From assembly GCF_000576635.1 (NCBI RefSeq), contig NZ_AVFL01000011.1, positions 152,637-216,636 on the forward strand: a DNA stretch of 64,000 bases, in the 5' to 3' direction. Below the pieces are notes generated by a model. That model ran no database searches, was not told the origin of the DNA, and saw only the letters and a program-made list of their open reading frames with translations. Position numbers and translations under genes: made by a program. Origin of the DNA: Skermanella stibiiresistens SB22 (GTDB lineage: Bacteria > Pseudomonadota > Alphaproteobacteria > Azospirillales > Azospirillaceae). Positions 38,122 to 47,509 of this stretch are shown here, in pieces (the stretch's first letter is position 1; every line of letters begins with the position of its first letter).

Positions 38122-40421
38122 GCTGCCGAAATCTTTCTATCGCGGTTGCGGCGCCGGGGTGAAAGGGCGGTTGGCGGATCGGCCGGCCAATCCCGGCCCA
38201 TCAGGTCCTCCATCAGGCCGGACCAGCGGCCCGCGTGGAGCCAGGCGTTGTATTCGGAGGCGACGCCGCGGGTGTAGCCGGCATGGCGGCTGATCGATTG
38301 GCGTTCCAGGTGGTACAGCTCGACGGCCGGCACGTAGCGGATCGACCGGCCCGACGCCCGGATCTTCAGGCACAAGTCCGAGTCCTCGTAGTCGCCGATG
38401 ATGTAGTCGGTGGTGAAGCCGCCGACCTCGTCGAACACGGCGCGTGGCATCAGCAGGCAGGCTCCCGTGACGCCCGGAACGGCGCGGGGCGCCAGGGCTG
38501 GCGCGAAGTCTCGCGGCATTCCCTTGTGGTAATGCTGGTTGATCCAGCGGCCCCGGAAGTCGCGGCCGAAATAGAGGCCGGCGTGCTGGAGCGAGTCGTC
38601 CTCGAACAGCAGCTTGGGGCCGATGCCACCGATCTCTGGCGACGCCTCCAGCGCCGCCATCAGCACCGGCAGCCAGCCGGGCTTGTCGGGGATCACGTCG
38701 GAGTTCAGGAACAGCAGGTTCCGTCCGCGCGCGACCGCGGCGCCGGCGTTGTTGGCGGTCGAGTAGCCATGGTTGGCGGCGTTGACCACGAGGGTCAGCG
38801 GCAGGCCGTACAGGCCGAACAAGCCGTGCAGATAGTGCTTCAGTTCTTCCCGCTGCTCGGGGCTGTCGAGCACCAGGATGATCTCCGCGCCGCCCGTTCC
38901 ATCACTCCCCAAGCCCCCCATCGCCCGGTCGATCGCGAAGGCACCGAGCTGGAAGCGGAGGAATTCCAGGTTCTTGTACAGGGGGATCACGACCGAGACG
39001 GCGGGGTCCACGACCGGAGTGCCATGGCGGACGACTTCCGGCGCCGGAAGATTGGCCATCATGGCGGCGTGGATCGGCGCCACCGCCGGCGCGACGCAGC
39101 TTTCCAAGGCGGCCTGGGTCACGAAGGCCGGCGGCATGGCGCCGAGCACGGCGGCGCGGACATCGGCCGGGTTGAGCGGGCGGGGCGGCGGCACGATGTC
39201 GATCCTGCCGCCCGAGCGCAGCAGCAGTTCGCAACGGTATTGCAACGCCGGCGCCGGCTCGGGCGAGCCTGGAACGAAGGTCGCGAAGCCGGCTTGGGCG
39301 TTGGACTTGTAGATCGCGGCCACATCGTCGCGCGGAAAGCGGTGGGGCAGGCTGGAAGTGATCCGCTGGTCGCCGAAGGGCGAGGTGACCCGGATCGACT
39401 CGATCATGTCATGGGGATCGTGCAGCCAGCCGGCCAGGAACAGCCCACCATCGCCGGTCGAGACGGCGACGTCGATGTCGCCGCCGACCGCGCGGTCCGG
39501 CGCGGCGACATGGCGGCGTGGCAGCGGCATCAGCACCTGAAGCTCGCGTAGCGCCGCCGCCGCCTGCGGCTCGTCGGTGGCGCGGACCGCCAGCGCCCGC
39601 ATCAGGTGATCGCGAAGCGATTGCGGGCATGGCTTCCGCCGCTCCAGCCATTCCAGCAGGGTCGGGATCTCGGCCACCGTGGGAGCGACGGTGCGGCAGG
39701 CGAGCCCCGTGCGGCCAAGCAGCACCACCAGCGTCTCGGAACCACAGAGCGCCCTGTCCATCACGAGGTGGAGCGGCAGGCGGCCCCGCTTGTCCGGCAC
39801 CGTGCCGATCGCCGGCGAGACCTCCAGCCGGCGCATGCCGCTGGGGGTCAGCACGACGGTCGCCATGATCTCGCCGAAACCGCCCGAGACACCGCCCTCG
39901 CACAGCGCCAGCTGGCGGGTCGGGGCGCAGCGCACCGTCAGGGACGAGGGGGTGGGCGATAGTTCCAGGATCAGCCGGCGGCAGAGCTGGGCGAATCGGT
40001 GGTCGTTCTGCAGGCTGAAGGCGCCCCGGCAGAAATCCAGCAGCAGGCGGACGACCCGCAGGCGGGCGCCACCGTCCAACCCGCTCATCAGCAGGGCCGC
40101 GTCGAAATCGGTCAGGCTGGATGGAAAGGCCGTAGCGACCGGACACGCCGCCTCGTCCCGCAGGGTGATCGTCCGGGATCCGGCCGGACAGCGCAGCACC
40201 GCGATGGTTCGCTCGCCGCCCCAACCGGTCGGAACCGTCAGCAGGGTATAGGGCCGCGGGGCCTCGACGCCGTCCACGGACGGGACGATGCGCCGCGAGA
40301 CGCCGACCGTCGCGGTCTCCCATACCGCCATCACGAAATCGCCGCCGACACCATGCAGGCGGGCGGTGGGAACGAGGGCGTCGCCGGGAGGCGCTAGGCT
40401 GGTGGTCGGGGACATCGGCAT
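38118..40421 (-). CDS. large GT2 glycosyltransferase with N-terminal extension
   Basis: A 767-aa protein. Residues 1 to about 460 are uncharacterised but include the GWxxD module at about 325-400 (GLFLAGWLHDPHDMIESI), shared with the GT2-like protein at 33699-35918. From about 470 a GT-A domain follows: VSVVIPLYKNLEFLRFQL, FLNSDVIPDKPGWL with the metal-binding aspartate, GACLLMPRAVFDEVGGF and GDYEDSDLCLK. The site looks complete. ATG 40421 or ATG 40415 may be the start. It follows the RTX gene by 79 bp. Confidence 0.9.
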   Translation of the reverse strand: MPMSPTTSLAPPGDALVPTARLHGVGGDFVMAVWETATVGVSRRIVPSVDGVEAPRPYTLLTVPTGWGGERTIAVLRCPAGSRTITLRDEAACPVATAFPSSLTDFDAALLMSGLDGGARLRVVRLLLDFCRGAFSLQNDHRFAQLCRRLILELSPTPSSLTVRCAPTRQLALCEGGVSGGFGEIMATVVLTPSGMRRLEVSPAIGTVPDKRGRLPLHLVMDRALCGSETLVVLLGRTGLACRTVAPTVAEIPTLLEWLERRKPCPQSLRDHLMRALAVRATDEPQAAAALRELQVLMPLPRRHVAAPDRAVGGDIDVAVSTGDGGLFLAGWLHDPHDMIESIRVTSPFGDQRITSSLPHRFPRDDVAAIYKSNAQAGFATFVPGSPEPAPALQYRCELLLRSGGRIDIVPPPRPLNPADVRAAVLGAMPPAFVTQAALESCVAPAVAPIHAAMMANLPAPEVVRHGTPVVDPAVSVVIPLYKNLEFLRFQLGAFAIDRAMGGLGSDGTGGAEIILVLDSPEQREELKHYLHGLFGLYGLPLTLVVNAANHGYSTANNAGAAVARGRNLLFLNSDVIPDKPGWLPVLMAALEASPEIGGIGPKLLFEDDSLQHAGLYFGRDFRGRWINQHYHKGMPRDFAPALAPRAVPGVTGACLLMPRAVFDEVGGFTTDYIIGDYEDSDLCLKIRASGRSIRYVPAVELYHLERQSISRHAGYTRGVASEYNAWLHAGRWSGLMEDLMGRDWPADPPTALSPRRRNRDRKISAA

Positions 40422-40500
40422 CCGTGTCGGTTCGGGTCGGGGAGAAAGGGTCGCTTGGACGTGATCCGACGGCGGTCCGGAGACCGCCGCCAGCTGGCGC

Positions 40501-41376
40501 TTAGCTGATCACGAAGAAGGCGTTGGGGTTGTTCTGGACGTCCTGGGCGTTGACGTTCATCAGGGTGACGGTATCGCCATTGCCCAAGTCGATGACCGCG
40601 TTGCCGCCGACATCCAGGACGCGGGCCGCCACATCGTTGGCGCTGCCGATGTCGAGGCCGTTGATGTTGCGGGCGATCTGGAGGATGTCGTCGCCCTGGC
40701 GGAAGTCCATCACGACGTCCTGACCACCACCGCCCGCGAAGACGAAGGTGTCGTTGCCGGCACCGCCGAACAGCGTGTCGTTGCCGGCGTCGCCGTGGAT
40801 GATGTCGTTTCCGGCACCGCCATAGATCACATCGTCGCCGGCGCCGCCGTACAGCACGTCGTTCCCGGCGTCGCCGCGGATGATGTCGTTACCGGTGCCG
40901 CCGAAGATGACGTCGTTGCCGGAGCCGCCGGACAGCGTGTCGTTGCCGGCGCCGCCGTCGATCACGTCGTTGCCGCCATCACCGGAGATGACGTCGTTGC
41001 CTTCGCCGCCGTTGATCACGTCTTCGCCGGCACCGCCGGACAGGGTGTCGTTGCCGTCGCCGCCAAGGATGACATCGTTGCCGGCACCACCGGAGATGAT
41101 GTCGTCGCCCTCGCCACCGTTCAGGATGTCGTTGCCGGCGCCGCCGAGCAGGATGTCATTGCCGGCACCACCGAACAGGATGTCGTTGCCGGCGCCGCCG
41201 TCGAGCAGGTCATTGCCTTCGCCGCCGAACAGCATATCCGCGCCGGCTCCGCCGAGGAGCTGATCGTCGCCGCCTTCGCCCATGAGAATGTCGTTGCCGC
41301 CACCACCGAAGATCACGTCCGCGCTGGAAGTGCCGGTCAGGTAGTCGTCGTATGAACCACCGGGAAGGGTTGCCAT
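40501..41376 (-). CDS. RTX calcium-binding nonapeptide-repeat protein, type I secretion substrate
   Basis: A 291-aa protein made almost entirely of G-G-x-G-x-D-x-hydrophobic-x repeats, about 21 in residues 21-211. Each pair binds Ca2+ and folds into a parallel beta-roll outside the cell. An 80-residue C-terminal part (DVVMDFRQGDDILQI to the end) contains the uncleaved type I secretion signal, ending NPNAFFVIS. No protease, lipase or toxin domain is present. GGAGG lies about 8 bp before the ATG. The PrtD-like and HlyD genes for its export lie upstream on the same strand, and glycosyltransferase genes surround it. It may be a matrix, adhesin or surface-layer protein. Confidence 0.93.
   Translation of the reverse strand: MATLPGGSYDDYLTGTSSADVIFGGGGNDILMGEGGDDQLLGGAGADMLFGGEGNDLLDGGAGNDILFGGAGNDILLGGAGNDILNGGEGDDIISGGAGNDVILGGDGNDTLSGGAGEDVINGGEGNDVISGDGGNDVIDGGAGNDTLSGGSGNDVIFGGTGNDIIRGDAGNDVLYGGAGDDVIYGGAGNDIIHGDAGNDTLFGGAGNDTFVFAGGGGQDVVMDFRQGDDILQIARNINGLDIGSANDVAARVLDVGGNAVIDLGNGDTVTLMNVNAQDVQNNPNAFFVIS
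40744..41316 (-). repeat. tandem 27-bp RTX coding repeats
   Basis: The DNA repeats with a 27-bp period, and its units vary mainly at third positions. It encodes the nonapeptide array of the RTX protein. The period is one peptide repeat, not a CRISPR-like repeat and spacer pattern. Confidence 0.9.
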
Positions 41377-41642
41377 TTCTATGCCTCCAGTAAAGGGATC
41401 AGCGAAGCGTCGTTTCCGTTTCTCGCACAGAAGGAAACTAGCGTCCGAAACATTAATCAGAAGTTAAATGCTGATAAGAAAATGGTGCATCGCAAACACT
41501 ATAATATACATCTGAAAACATCAAGTGTAGAACCCTTAAAACGGATGTCTATTATTTTGAAACGCGAATTCAAAAGTTGGAGATTTGTTTCGAAAATCGA
41601 AATAAATACGCGAGCCTCGCCGCCGGGCCTCGATGCGCGGGA
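41377..41642. other. AT-rich 266-bp region upstream of the RTX gene
   Basis: Strikingly AT-rich against its surroundings (for example ACTATAATATACATC near 41500). It separates the RTX gene from the GT4 gene and probably contains an independent RTX promoter reading on the minus strand. A plus-strand frame across it (41482-41724) runs into the GT4 gene and is not credible. Confidence 0.5.
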
Positions 41643-42914
41643 TCAAGCCGTCGCGGCGAGTTCCAGTTCCGCCACCTCCGCCATCCCGACGCTGCCGGCG
41701 AGATGCCGGATCAGTTGGAGATGACGGGGCAGCAGGTCGGCCAGCGCGTAGCGTTCCAGCACCCGGCGCCGAGCCGCCGCCCGCATCCCCTCCGCGGCGC
41801 GCCGCTGGTCGAGCCCGCGGATGACCTTGGCCGCGATGTCGTCGGGCGAGAAGAAATCGGCCAGCAGGCCATTGACGCCATGATCCATCACCTCGCGGAC
41901 GGCGGCGTTGTCGGCGGCCACCACCATGCAGCCGGTCGACTGCGACTCGAGCAGCGACCACGACAGGACGAACGGAACGGTCAGGTAGACGTGGACGTCG
42001 CTGGCGCGCAGCATGTCGCGGTAGAGGGGGTAGGCGAGGGGGCCGACGAAATGCAGGCGGGAGAGATCCAGCCCAGGCAACTCCTCAAGCATCATCCGCT
42101 TATAGGTCTGGCCCGGCGGCGGTAGCCGGCTGTACGACACGCTATCGTCGCCACCGACGATGATGTGCAGGTCGGGCCGCCGCCTCAGCAGGATGTCGGC
42201 GGCGCGCATGAACTGCGGAAAGCCCCTGTAAGGCTCCATTCCGCGGGTGGCGTAGGTCACGACCTCCTTGGCGCCGGACAGGTCGAGGCCGGGTAGGATC
42301 ATGGGGGCCTCGGGGTCGGGCGAGAAGAAATCGGTGTCGATCCCGTCATGCATCAAGGTCAGCTTGTTCTGGAACGCCGCTGGGAACTGTCCGCGTTGGA
42401 ACACGGTCGGGCAGAGCCCCCAGTCGCAATTCGCCAACTCCATCTGGATCGCGGCGTTGCGGCTTCGGATTCGGCAAGCATCGTCGGCGCCGACGGGACC
42501 ATTCAAGTAATCCGCGTCGCTGCCCTTGGCGTTGTAGAACCACTCGAAGTACCCGAGCAGCGGCGTGTCCGGGAAGATGTCCTTGATGTACAGGCCCGGC
42601 CCAAACCCCGCGTGGGCGCAAACCAGATCGGGCGTGAAGCCCTCCCGCTTCAACTTGTCGCACAGGCGGTAGACCGCCTGACCGTGCAGGACGGCGTCCT
42701 CGAACGCCCGGACGTAATGGTGGGTTCCGGGGGCCGGCCCTCGGGCGGGCGTGAAGACCCGCTTGTCGACGCCCGGGATCGATCCGGAGGGGTCCTTGGT
42801 GATGAAGACGACCTGGTTGCGCGGGTCGGCGGCCAGCGCCGCCGCCACATGCTGGTAGTGGCCGGGAAAGTGATTGTGGACGAAGAGTATCCGCATGGTT
42901 CGCCGTTCGGTCAT
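41643..42914 (-). CDS. glycosyltransferase family 4 protein
   Basis: A 423-aa GT-B enzyme that differs from the other two GT4s here. The N-lobe is MRILFVHNHFPGHYQHVAAAL and the C-lobe has YATRGMEPYRGFPQFMRAADIL, with FVGPLAYPLYRDMLRASDVHVYLTVPFVLSWSLLE around the donor site. ATG 42914 overlaps the HlyD stop, so this glycosyltransferase is translated with the type I exporter. That link suggests a glycan connected to the secreted RTX protein or to the same envelope structure. Confidence 0.92.
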   Translation of the reverse strand: MTERRTMRILFVHNHFPGHYQHVAAALAADPRNQVVFITKDPSGSIPGVDKRVFTPARGPAPGTHHYVRAFEDAVLHGQAVYRLCDKLKREGFTPDLVCAHAGFGPGLYIKDIFPDTPLLGYFEWFYNAKGSDADYLNGPVGADDACRIRSRNAAIQMELANCDWGLCPTVFQRGQFPAAFQNKLTLMHDGIDTDFFSPDPEAPMILPGLDLSGAKEVVTYATRGMEPYRGFPQFMRAADILLRRRPDLHIIVGGDDSVSYSRLPPPGQTYKRMMLEELPGLDLSRLHFVGPLAYPLYRDMLRASDVHVYLTVPFVLSWSLLESQSTGCMVVAADNAAVREVMDHGVNGLLADFFSPDDIAAKVIRGLDQRRAAEGMRAAARRRVLERYALADLLPRHLQLIRHLAGSVGMAEVAELELAATA

Positions 42915-44254
42915 TCCTCGCGGAACGACCGCCTCATGCTGTCGGTGATGGGGCTGAGGAAGTAATCGATCGCGCGCCGCTTGGCGTTGATCATGATGAC
43001 TTCGGCGGGCATTCCGGGGATCATCTGGACGTGATGGAGATCCGCCAGCGATTGGGCGTCCAACTCCACCCGCGCGGTGAAGTAGGCCTGTCCGCTCCGC
43101 TCGTCCATCGTCTGGTCCGCCGCGACATAGACCACGTGGCCGTCGATCGTCGGGACCTTCCGCTGCTTGTAGGCGGTCAGGCGGACATTGGCGATTTGGC
43201 CGACCTTGACGCTGTCGATGTCGGACGGGCTGACCTGCGCCTCGACCACGAGATCGTCGTCGACCGGAACCAGATCCAGGATCGGCGCGCCGGCGCCGAT
43301 GACGCCTCCCGGCGTGTGGAAGCGGATGTCCGTGACCTTGCCCTCCTGGGGCGCCACGACATCCTTCCGCTGGAGGATGTCGGTGGCGCCACGCGACCGC
43401 TCGGTCATGTCGGCCATGGTCGACTGGGTCTGCTGGAGGTCGTTGGCGATCTCGGTCCGGCGGGTGTGCTTGAGCGACAGGATCTCGAGTTCGGCCGCCG
43501 CGATCGCCTGTTCCGCCTGCGCCTGATTGGCGGCCAACTCGCCGACCTTGCCCTTGAGTTCGGCCGACATGCGCTGCATCTCCAGCATGCGCGGTCGACG
43601 CTCGTAGCCCTTGTCCAGCAGGGCCTTGATCGTCCCCAACTCCTCGTTGGTGTAGCGGAGCTGATCGATGGCGGCGTTGGCCTGGGCCTTCAACGCCGAG
43701 ATTTGCTCACGCAACTGGTCGATCTTGCGCCGGTTGATCGCCAGCGATCCGTCATAGCCGTCCCAGCGCGCGGCGAACAGGCGCTGCTCGGTCGCCATCG
43801 CGTCCGCCGCGACGCCGCTGCGCCTTGCCGCATCGACCAGATCGTCGGGGAAGACCAGCGAGCGCTGGTCGGCCTGCTCGGCGCGGAGCCGGGCGGTCCT
43901 GGCCTGCGCGGTCCACAACTGGTTCTCGACCTGACCCAACTGGGCCTGGGCCTGGGTCCCGTCCATCCGCAGCAGAACCTGGCCCGCCTTGACGAGATCG
44001 CCCTCCTTGACCAGCAACTCGTGGAGCATGCCGCCTTCGAGGTGCGAGACCGTCTTGCGGTGGCTGTTGGCGATGACGGTGCCGGTCGCGATCGAGGCGC
44101 TGCTGAGATCGGCGACCATCGCCCAGCCAAGGAAGCCGCCGAACGCCACCAGCACCGTCACGGTGCCGGCGATCATCGTCTTGCGCAGCGACGGCTCGGC
44201 CGGCTCGGCCTCCAGCGTGACGGTCCAGACGGGATTGGATGTTGGCAGGGTCAT
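42911..44254 (-). CDS. type I secretion membrane fusion protein (HlyD/PrtE family)
   Basis: A 447-aa periplasmic adaptor with one N-terminal membrane helix (about residues 30-50, VTVLVAFGGFLGWAMVADL). A lipoyl-like half domain (SHLEGGMLHELLVKEGDLVKAGQVLLRMDG) follows, then long coiled-coil arms (about 100-290) and a C-terminal beta-barrel ending with the VMINAKRRAIDYFLSPITDSMRRSFREE tail of this family. It links the inner-membrane ABC exporter to a TolC-like channel, which is not encoded in the window. Its start overlaps the exporter stop. Confidence 0.94.
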   Translation of the reverse strand: MTLPTSNPVWTVTLEAEPAEPSLRKTMIAGTVTVLVAFGGFLGWAMVADLSSASIATGTVIANSHRKTVSHLEGGMLHELLVKEGDLVKAGQVLLRMDGTQAQAQLGQVENQLWTAQARTARLRAEQADQRSLVFPDDLVDAARRSGVAADAMATEQRLFAARWDGYDGSLAINRRKIDQLREQISALKAQANAAIDQLRYTNEELGTIKALLDKGYERRPRMLEMQRMSAELKGKVGELAANQAQAEQAIAAAELEILSLKHTRRTEIANDLQQTQSTMADMTERSRGATDILQRKDVVAPQEGKVTDIRFHTPGGVIGAGAPILDLVPVDDDLVVEAQVSPSDIDSVKVGQIANVRLTAYKQRKVPTIDGHVVYVAADQTMDERSGQAYFTARVELDAQSLADLHHVQMIPGMPAEVIMINAKRRAIDYFLSPITDSMRRSFREE

Positions 44255-46002
44255 GATGCCTGCCCCACGATGGCCTGCTCGCTCTTGACCAGGCGCGCGA
44301 CGTTGGGCGCGGTCGCGACCTGCCGCGCGCCGGGCGGGGCGGCGATCGCCTTCAGCACGTCGGCGCGGGCGCCGAATTGGTCGATCATGCCGTCCTTCAG
44401 CACCAGCAGCTTATCCACCGCCGCCACCACCGACGGCCGGTGGGCGATCAGCACCACGGTGGTGCCGGCCGCCTTGGCCTTGGCGATGGCGTGCAGCAGG
44501 GCCTGCTCGCCGGCGCTGTCCAGGTTGGAGTTGGGCTCGTCCAGCACCAGCAGGCGGGGATTGCCGAACAAGGCGCGGGCGAGGCCGATCCGCTGGCGCT
44601 GCCCGCCGCTCAGGCTGTAGGCGGCGTCGCCGATCGTCGTGTCGTAGCCGAACGGCAGCCGGCCGATCATCTCGTGGACGTCGGCCATCTTGGCCGCGTT
44701 GACGACATCGAGCGGGCTCGCCTCGGTCATGCGCGATATGTTGTCGCGGATGGTGCCATCCAGCAGGGAGACGTTCTGCGGCAGGTAGCCGACGCTGTGG
44801 CCGAAGCTCTCGCGCTCCCACAGGAACGTGCTGTGGCCATCCAGGTAGATGCCGCCAGCGGTTGGTTCCCAGATGCCGACCAGCAGACGGGCCAGGGTCG
44901 ACTTGCCGGCGGCGGACGGGCCGATGATCCCCAGCGTCTCGCCCGGCTCCAGGGAGAACGAGATGCCCTTCAGGACCGGGCGCTCGACGCCCGGCGGGAT
45001 GTAGACCAGCCGGTCGATCGTCAAGCGGCCTTCCGGACGGGGTAGGGGCATGCTCTCGCGGCGCCCCTTGGTTCCGTTCAGCAGGCCACGCACGCGATTG
45101 AGCGCCGACAGCGCGAACACCCATTGGCGCCAGCCATCGATCAACAGCTCGAAGGGATGCAGGACGCGGCCGATCAGCATGCCGGCCGCCATGGCGCTGC
45201 CGGGCGACGCCTCGCGGTTGATCACCAGCAGGCAGGCGGTCGAGATCATGGCGAGCTGGAGCATCAGCCTGATCGACCGCGACGCGGCGCTCAGCGCCTT
45301 CGACGTCGTGTTGCCGCGGTTCAGCAGGTCGATCATGTGGTATTGGCTGCGCTCCCACCGCTTGGCGACGGCCGGCAGCATCCCCATCGCCTCGATCACC
45401 TCGGCGTTCCGCACGGTCGACGCGATGTCGCTGAACGACCGCGCCGCCGCCTCGTTGGCTTGGGCAAGGGGGCGGCGGGTCAGGATGTCGGTCAGCACGC
45501 TCATGAGGAACAGGAAGATGGCGGCGCCCAGGGCCAGCCAGCCATAGATCGGGTGGAGCAGGAACAGCACCACCAGGAACATCGGCACCCACATCACCTC
45601 CAGGGGCACCGTGATGGAGCCGCCGGTGATGAAGGACCGCAGGTCGTTGAGGTCCCGGATCGCCTGCGTCGAATTCCGCTGGCTGCCGTGCAGCGTGTCG
45701 ATCACCGCGGCTTGCAGGGTGGGCACGTTGAGCCGGCGGGCGATCATGTCGCTCATGATCAGGAAGACCTTGGTGCGGATGTAATCCAGCACCGCGTAGA
45801 CGCATAGGCCGCCGACCGCGACGATCGCCAGCATCACCAGCGTGTCGGTGCTGCGGCTGGTCATCACCCTGTCGTACACTTGCATGGTGTAGAGCGGCAC
45901 GATGAGCATCAGGAGGTTGATGAAACAGCTCAGCACGGCGGAGAAAACCATGCCCTTGCCGAGATGCCGCAGCGTGCCGCGGAGTAGTGCGTTGTCGATC
46001 AT
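44251..46002 (-). CDS. type I secretion ABC transporter (PrtD/HlyB-like, no C39 domain)
   Basis: A 583-aa inner-membrane exporter. A six-helix transmembrane domain (about 15-310) is followed by an ATPase domain with Walker A GPSAAGKST (about 360), signature LSGGQRQRIGLARAL (about 463) and Walker B LLVLDEPNSNLD. No N-terminal peptidase-like domain, as in PrtD exporters for RTX proteins. ATG 46002 is preferred; an in-frame TTG at 46020 would add six residues. It is the first gene of the minus-strand cluster, divergent from the galE-like gene across an AT-rich region. Confidence 0.94.
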   Translation of the reverse strand: MIDNALLRGTLRHLGKGMVFSAVLSCFINLLMLIVPLYTMQVYDRVMTSRSTDTLVMLAIVAVGGLCVYAVLDYIRTKVFLIMSDMIARRLNVPTLQAAVIDTLHGSQRNSTQAIRDLNDLRSFITGGSITVPLEVMWVPMFLVVLFLLHPIYGWLALGAAIFLFLMSVLTDILTRRPLAQANEAAARSFSDIASTVRNAEVIEAMGMLPAVAKRWERSQYHMIDLLNRGNTTSKALSAASRSIRLMLQLAMISTACLLVINREASPGSAMAAGMLIGRVLHPFELLIDGWRQWVFALSALNRVRGLLNGTKGRRESMPLPRPEGRLTIDRLVYIPPGVERPVLKGISFSLEPGETLGIIGPSAAGKSTLARLLVGIWEPTAGGIYLDGHSTFLWERESFGHSVGYLPQNVSLLDGTIRDNISRMTEASPLDVVNAAKMADVHEMIGRLPFGYDTTIGDAAYSLSGGQRQRIGLARALFGNPRLLVLDEPNSNLDSAGEQALLHAIAKAKAAGTTVVLIAHRPSVVAAVDKLLVLKDGMIDQFGARADVLKAIAAPPGARQVATAPNVARLVKSEQAIVGQAS

Positions 46003-46483
46003 GCGGGGGGCAAGCTCCAAAGCGGATGCTGGGTGCGATGCAATATTACCCCTATTTATTAAACGGGCGTTAAACGGCCGTTTCCTTGACAGTCACCGCA
46101 GGTGAGAACCTGAGTATGTTCAAGGGAACGTGATAAATTCGAAACAAATCAAATGCAATGTTTGAGTGATGTATTGAGTGATCACACATCGCGCCACCGA
46201 GCATTGCCTTCGAAATGGTTGGATTTTCAACCGAGTTTGGATCTGGATCAGCATTAAGTGAATAGCGAAATTCAATAAATAAAAATCGACGTTAGTCTAT
46301 CAATACTTCGATCCCGATTAACACACGGGTAAGAGTCGTGTGATAATTTTGAATTCAACGGAGATCGGGACCAACCGGCTCCACAGTTTCCCGCATCAAG
46401 AGCCGCCGATGTCGCCGCGGGAGCCCAAGGGTTCCCGCGGCAGACCCCTGGTCTTGTCGAGCGGCTCAGTAAAGGAGCTTTGC
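46003..46483. other. 481-bp AT-rich divergent promoter region (exporter / galE-like)
   Basis: No gene. It contains the palindrome AAACGGCCGTTT (46072-46083) and a tandem 9-bp repeat TTGAGTGAT at 46162-46170 and 46174-46182 (12-bp period). Near the galE-like gene there is a GC-rich hairpin. Part of an upstream in-frame extension of that gene crosses it, but lacks family similarity. Probably holds promoters for both directions. Confidence 0.55.
46414..46441 (+). promoter_or_regulatory. GC-rich leader hairpin before the galE-like gene
   Basis: GCCGCGGGAGCCC (46414-46426) and GGGTTCCCGCGGC (46429-46441) are complementary except for one G-U pair, with the inner bases opening to form the loop. No T-tract follows, and the ribosome site AAAGGAG lies about 30 bp downstream. 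An RNA control or processing element is possible. Confidence 0.5.
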
Positions 46484-47509
46484 ATGCCTCACCACCAAAC
46501 TGTCCTGGTCACGGGCGGCGCCGGTTTCGTCGGCAGCCATTGCGTGGCCGAACTGGTCGAGCGCGGCCACTCCGTGGTCGTGTTCGACAATCTCCAGCAG
46601 GGTCATCGGGCGGCGGTCCCGGACGAGGCCGAGTTCGTCGAGGGCGACCTCGCCAGTCCAGCGGCGCTGACCCGCCTGTTCGGCGCCTTCAAATTCGACG
46701 CGATCCTGCACTTCGCGTCGAATTCGCTGGTCGGCGAGTCGATGCGCGACCCGCACCTCTATTTGCACGACAACGTGGTCAACGCGCTCAACCTCGTCCA
46801 GTTCGCGACCGACAACAAGGTCCCCCGCTTCGTCCTGTCATCAACCGCCAACCTGTTCGGCATGCCCGACCGGATGCCGATCGACGAGGACACCGAGATC
46901 GATCCCGGCAGCCCCTATGGCGAGTCGAAGTTCATGATCGAGCGGATCCTGCACTGGGCCGACAAGGTCCATGGCATGCGGTCGGCCTGCCTGCGCTATT
47001 TCAACGCGGCCGGCGCCCATCCGGACGGCCACTTGGGCGAGGACCATGATCCCGAGACCCACCTGATCCCGCTGGTGCTCGATGTGGCGGCCGGTAAGCG
47101 GCCGCATATCGAGATCTTCGGCGACGACTATCCAACGGTCGACGGGACCTGCGTGCGCGACTACATCCACGTCTCCGATCTGGCGGACGCCCATGTCCGC
47201 GTGCTGTCGGCGCTCGATCACCGCAGCTGCCGCTACAACCTGGGCAATGGCCGGGGCTATACGGTCCGGCAGGTGATCGAGACCGCCCGCGCGGTCACGG
47301 GACGCGATATCCAGGTCAGGATTGGCGCGCGGCGTCCCGGCGATCCCCCGGTCCTGATCGCGTCGAGCGAGCGTGTCCGCGCCGACCTTGGCTGGAACCC
47401 GCGTTTCCCGGATCTGGAAACAATCATCCACCACGCCTGGGATTGGCGCCGCCGCAACCCGGATGGTTACCAAACGCATCCTGTCCGTCAGCTGATGGCG
47501 GCGGTTTGA
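46484..47509 (+). CDS. galE: UDP-glucose 4-epimerase family protein
   Basis: A 341-aa extended SDR. NAD-binding [10 protein letters not shown] is at residues 10-19, FDNLQQGH follows, the catalytic serine region is LSSTANLFG and the YxxxK motif is YGESK (about residues 147-151). [15 protein letters not shown] and [18 protein letters not shown] are typical of GalE. AAAGGAG stands 6-7 bp before the ATG. It would supply UDP-galactose (or a related sugar) to the adjacent glycosyltransferases. Substrate specificity is not certain. Confidence 0.9.
   Translation: MPHHQTVLVTGGAGFVGSHCVAELVERGHSVVVFDNLQQGHRAAVPDEAEFVEGDLASPAALTRLFGAFKFDAILHFASNSLVGESMRDPHLYLHDNVVNALNLVQFATDNKVPRFVLSSTANLFGMPDRMPIDEDTEIDPGSPYGESKFMIERILHWADKVHGMRSACLRYFNAAGAHPDGHLGEDHDPETHLIPLVLDVAAGKRPHIEIFGDDYPTVDGTCVRDYIHVSDLADAHVRVLSALDHRSCRYNLGNGRGYTVRQVIETARAVTGRDIQVRIGARRPGDPPVLIASSERVRADLGWNPRFPDLETIIHHAWDWRRRNPDGYQTHPVRQLMAAV

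Noticed and set aside
40744..41316. CRISPR-like repeat array
   Set aside because: Period is 27 bp with no unique spacers; it encodes the RTX nonapeptides in one continuous frame.
41482..41724. 80-codon plus-strand frame in the AT-rich region
   Set aside because: Runs into the GT4 gene on the other strand, has no ribosome site and no family pattern; the region looks like a promoter.
46340..46483. 48-residue N-terminal extension of the galE-like protein
   Set aside because: Covers the leader hairpin and precedes a strong AAAGGAG site at the ATG 46484, where the conserved NAD-binding fold begins.
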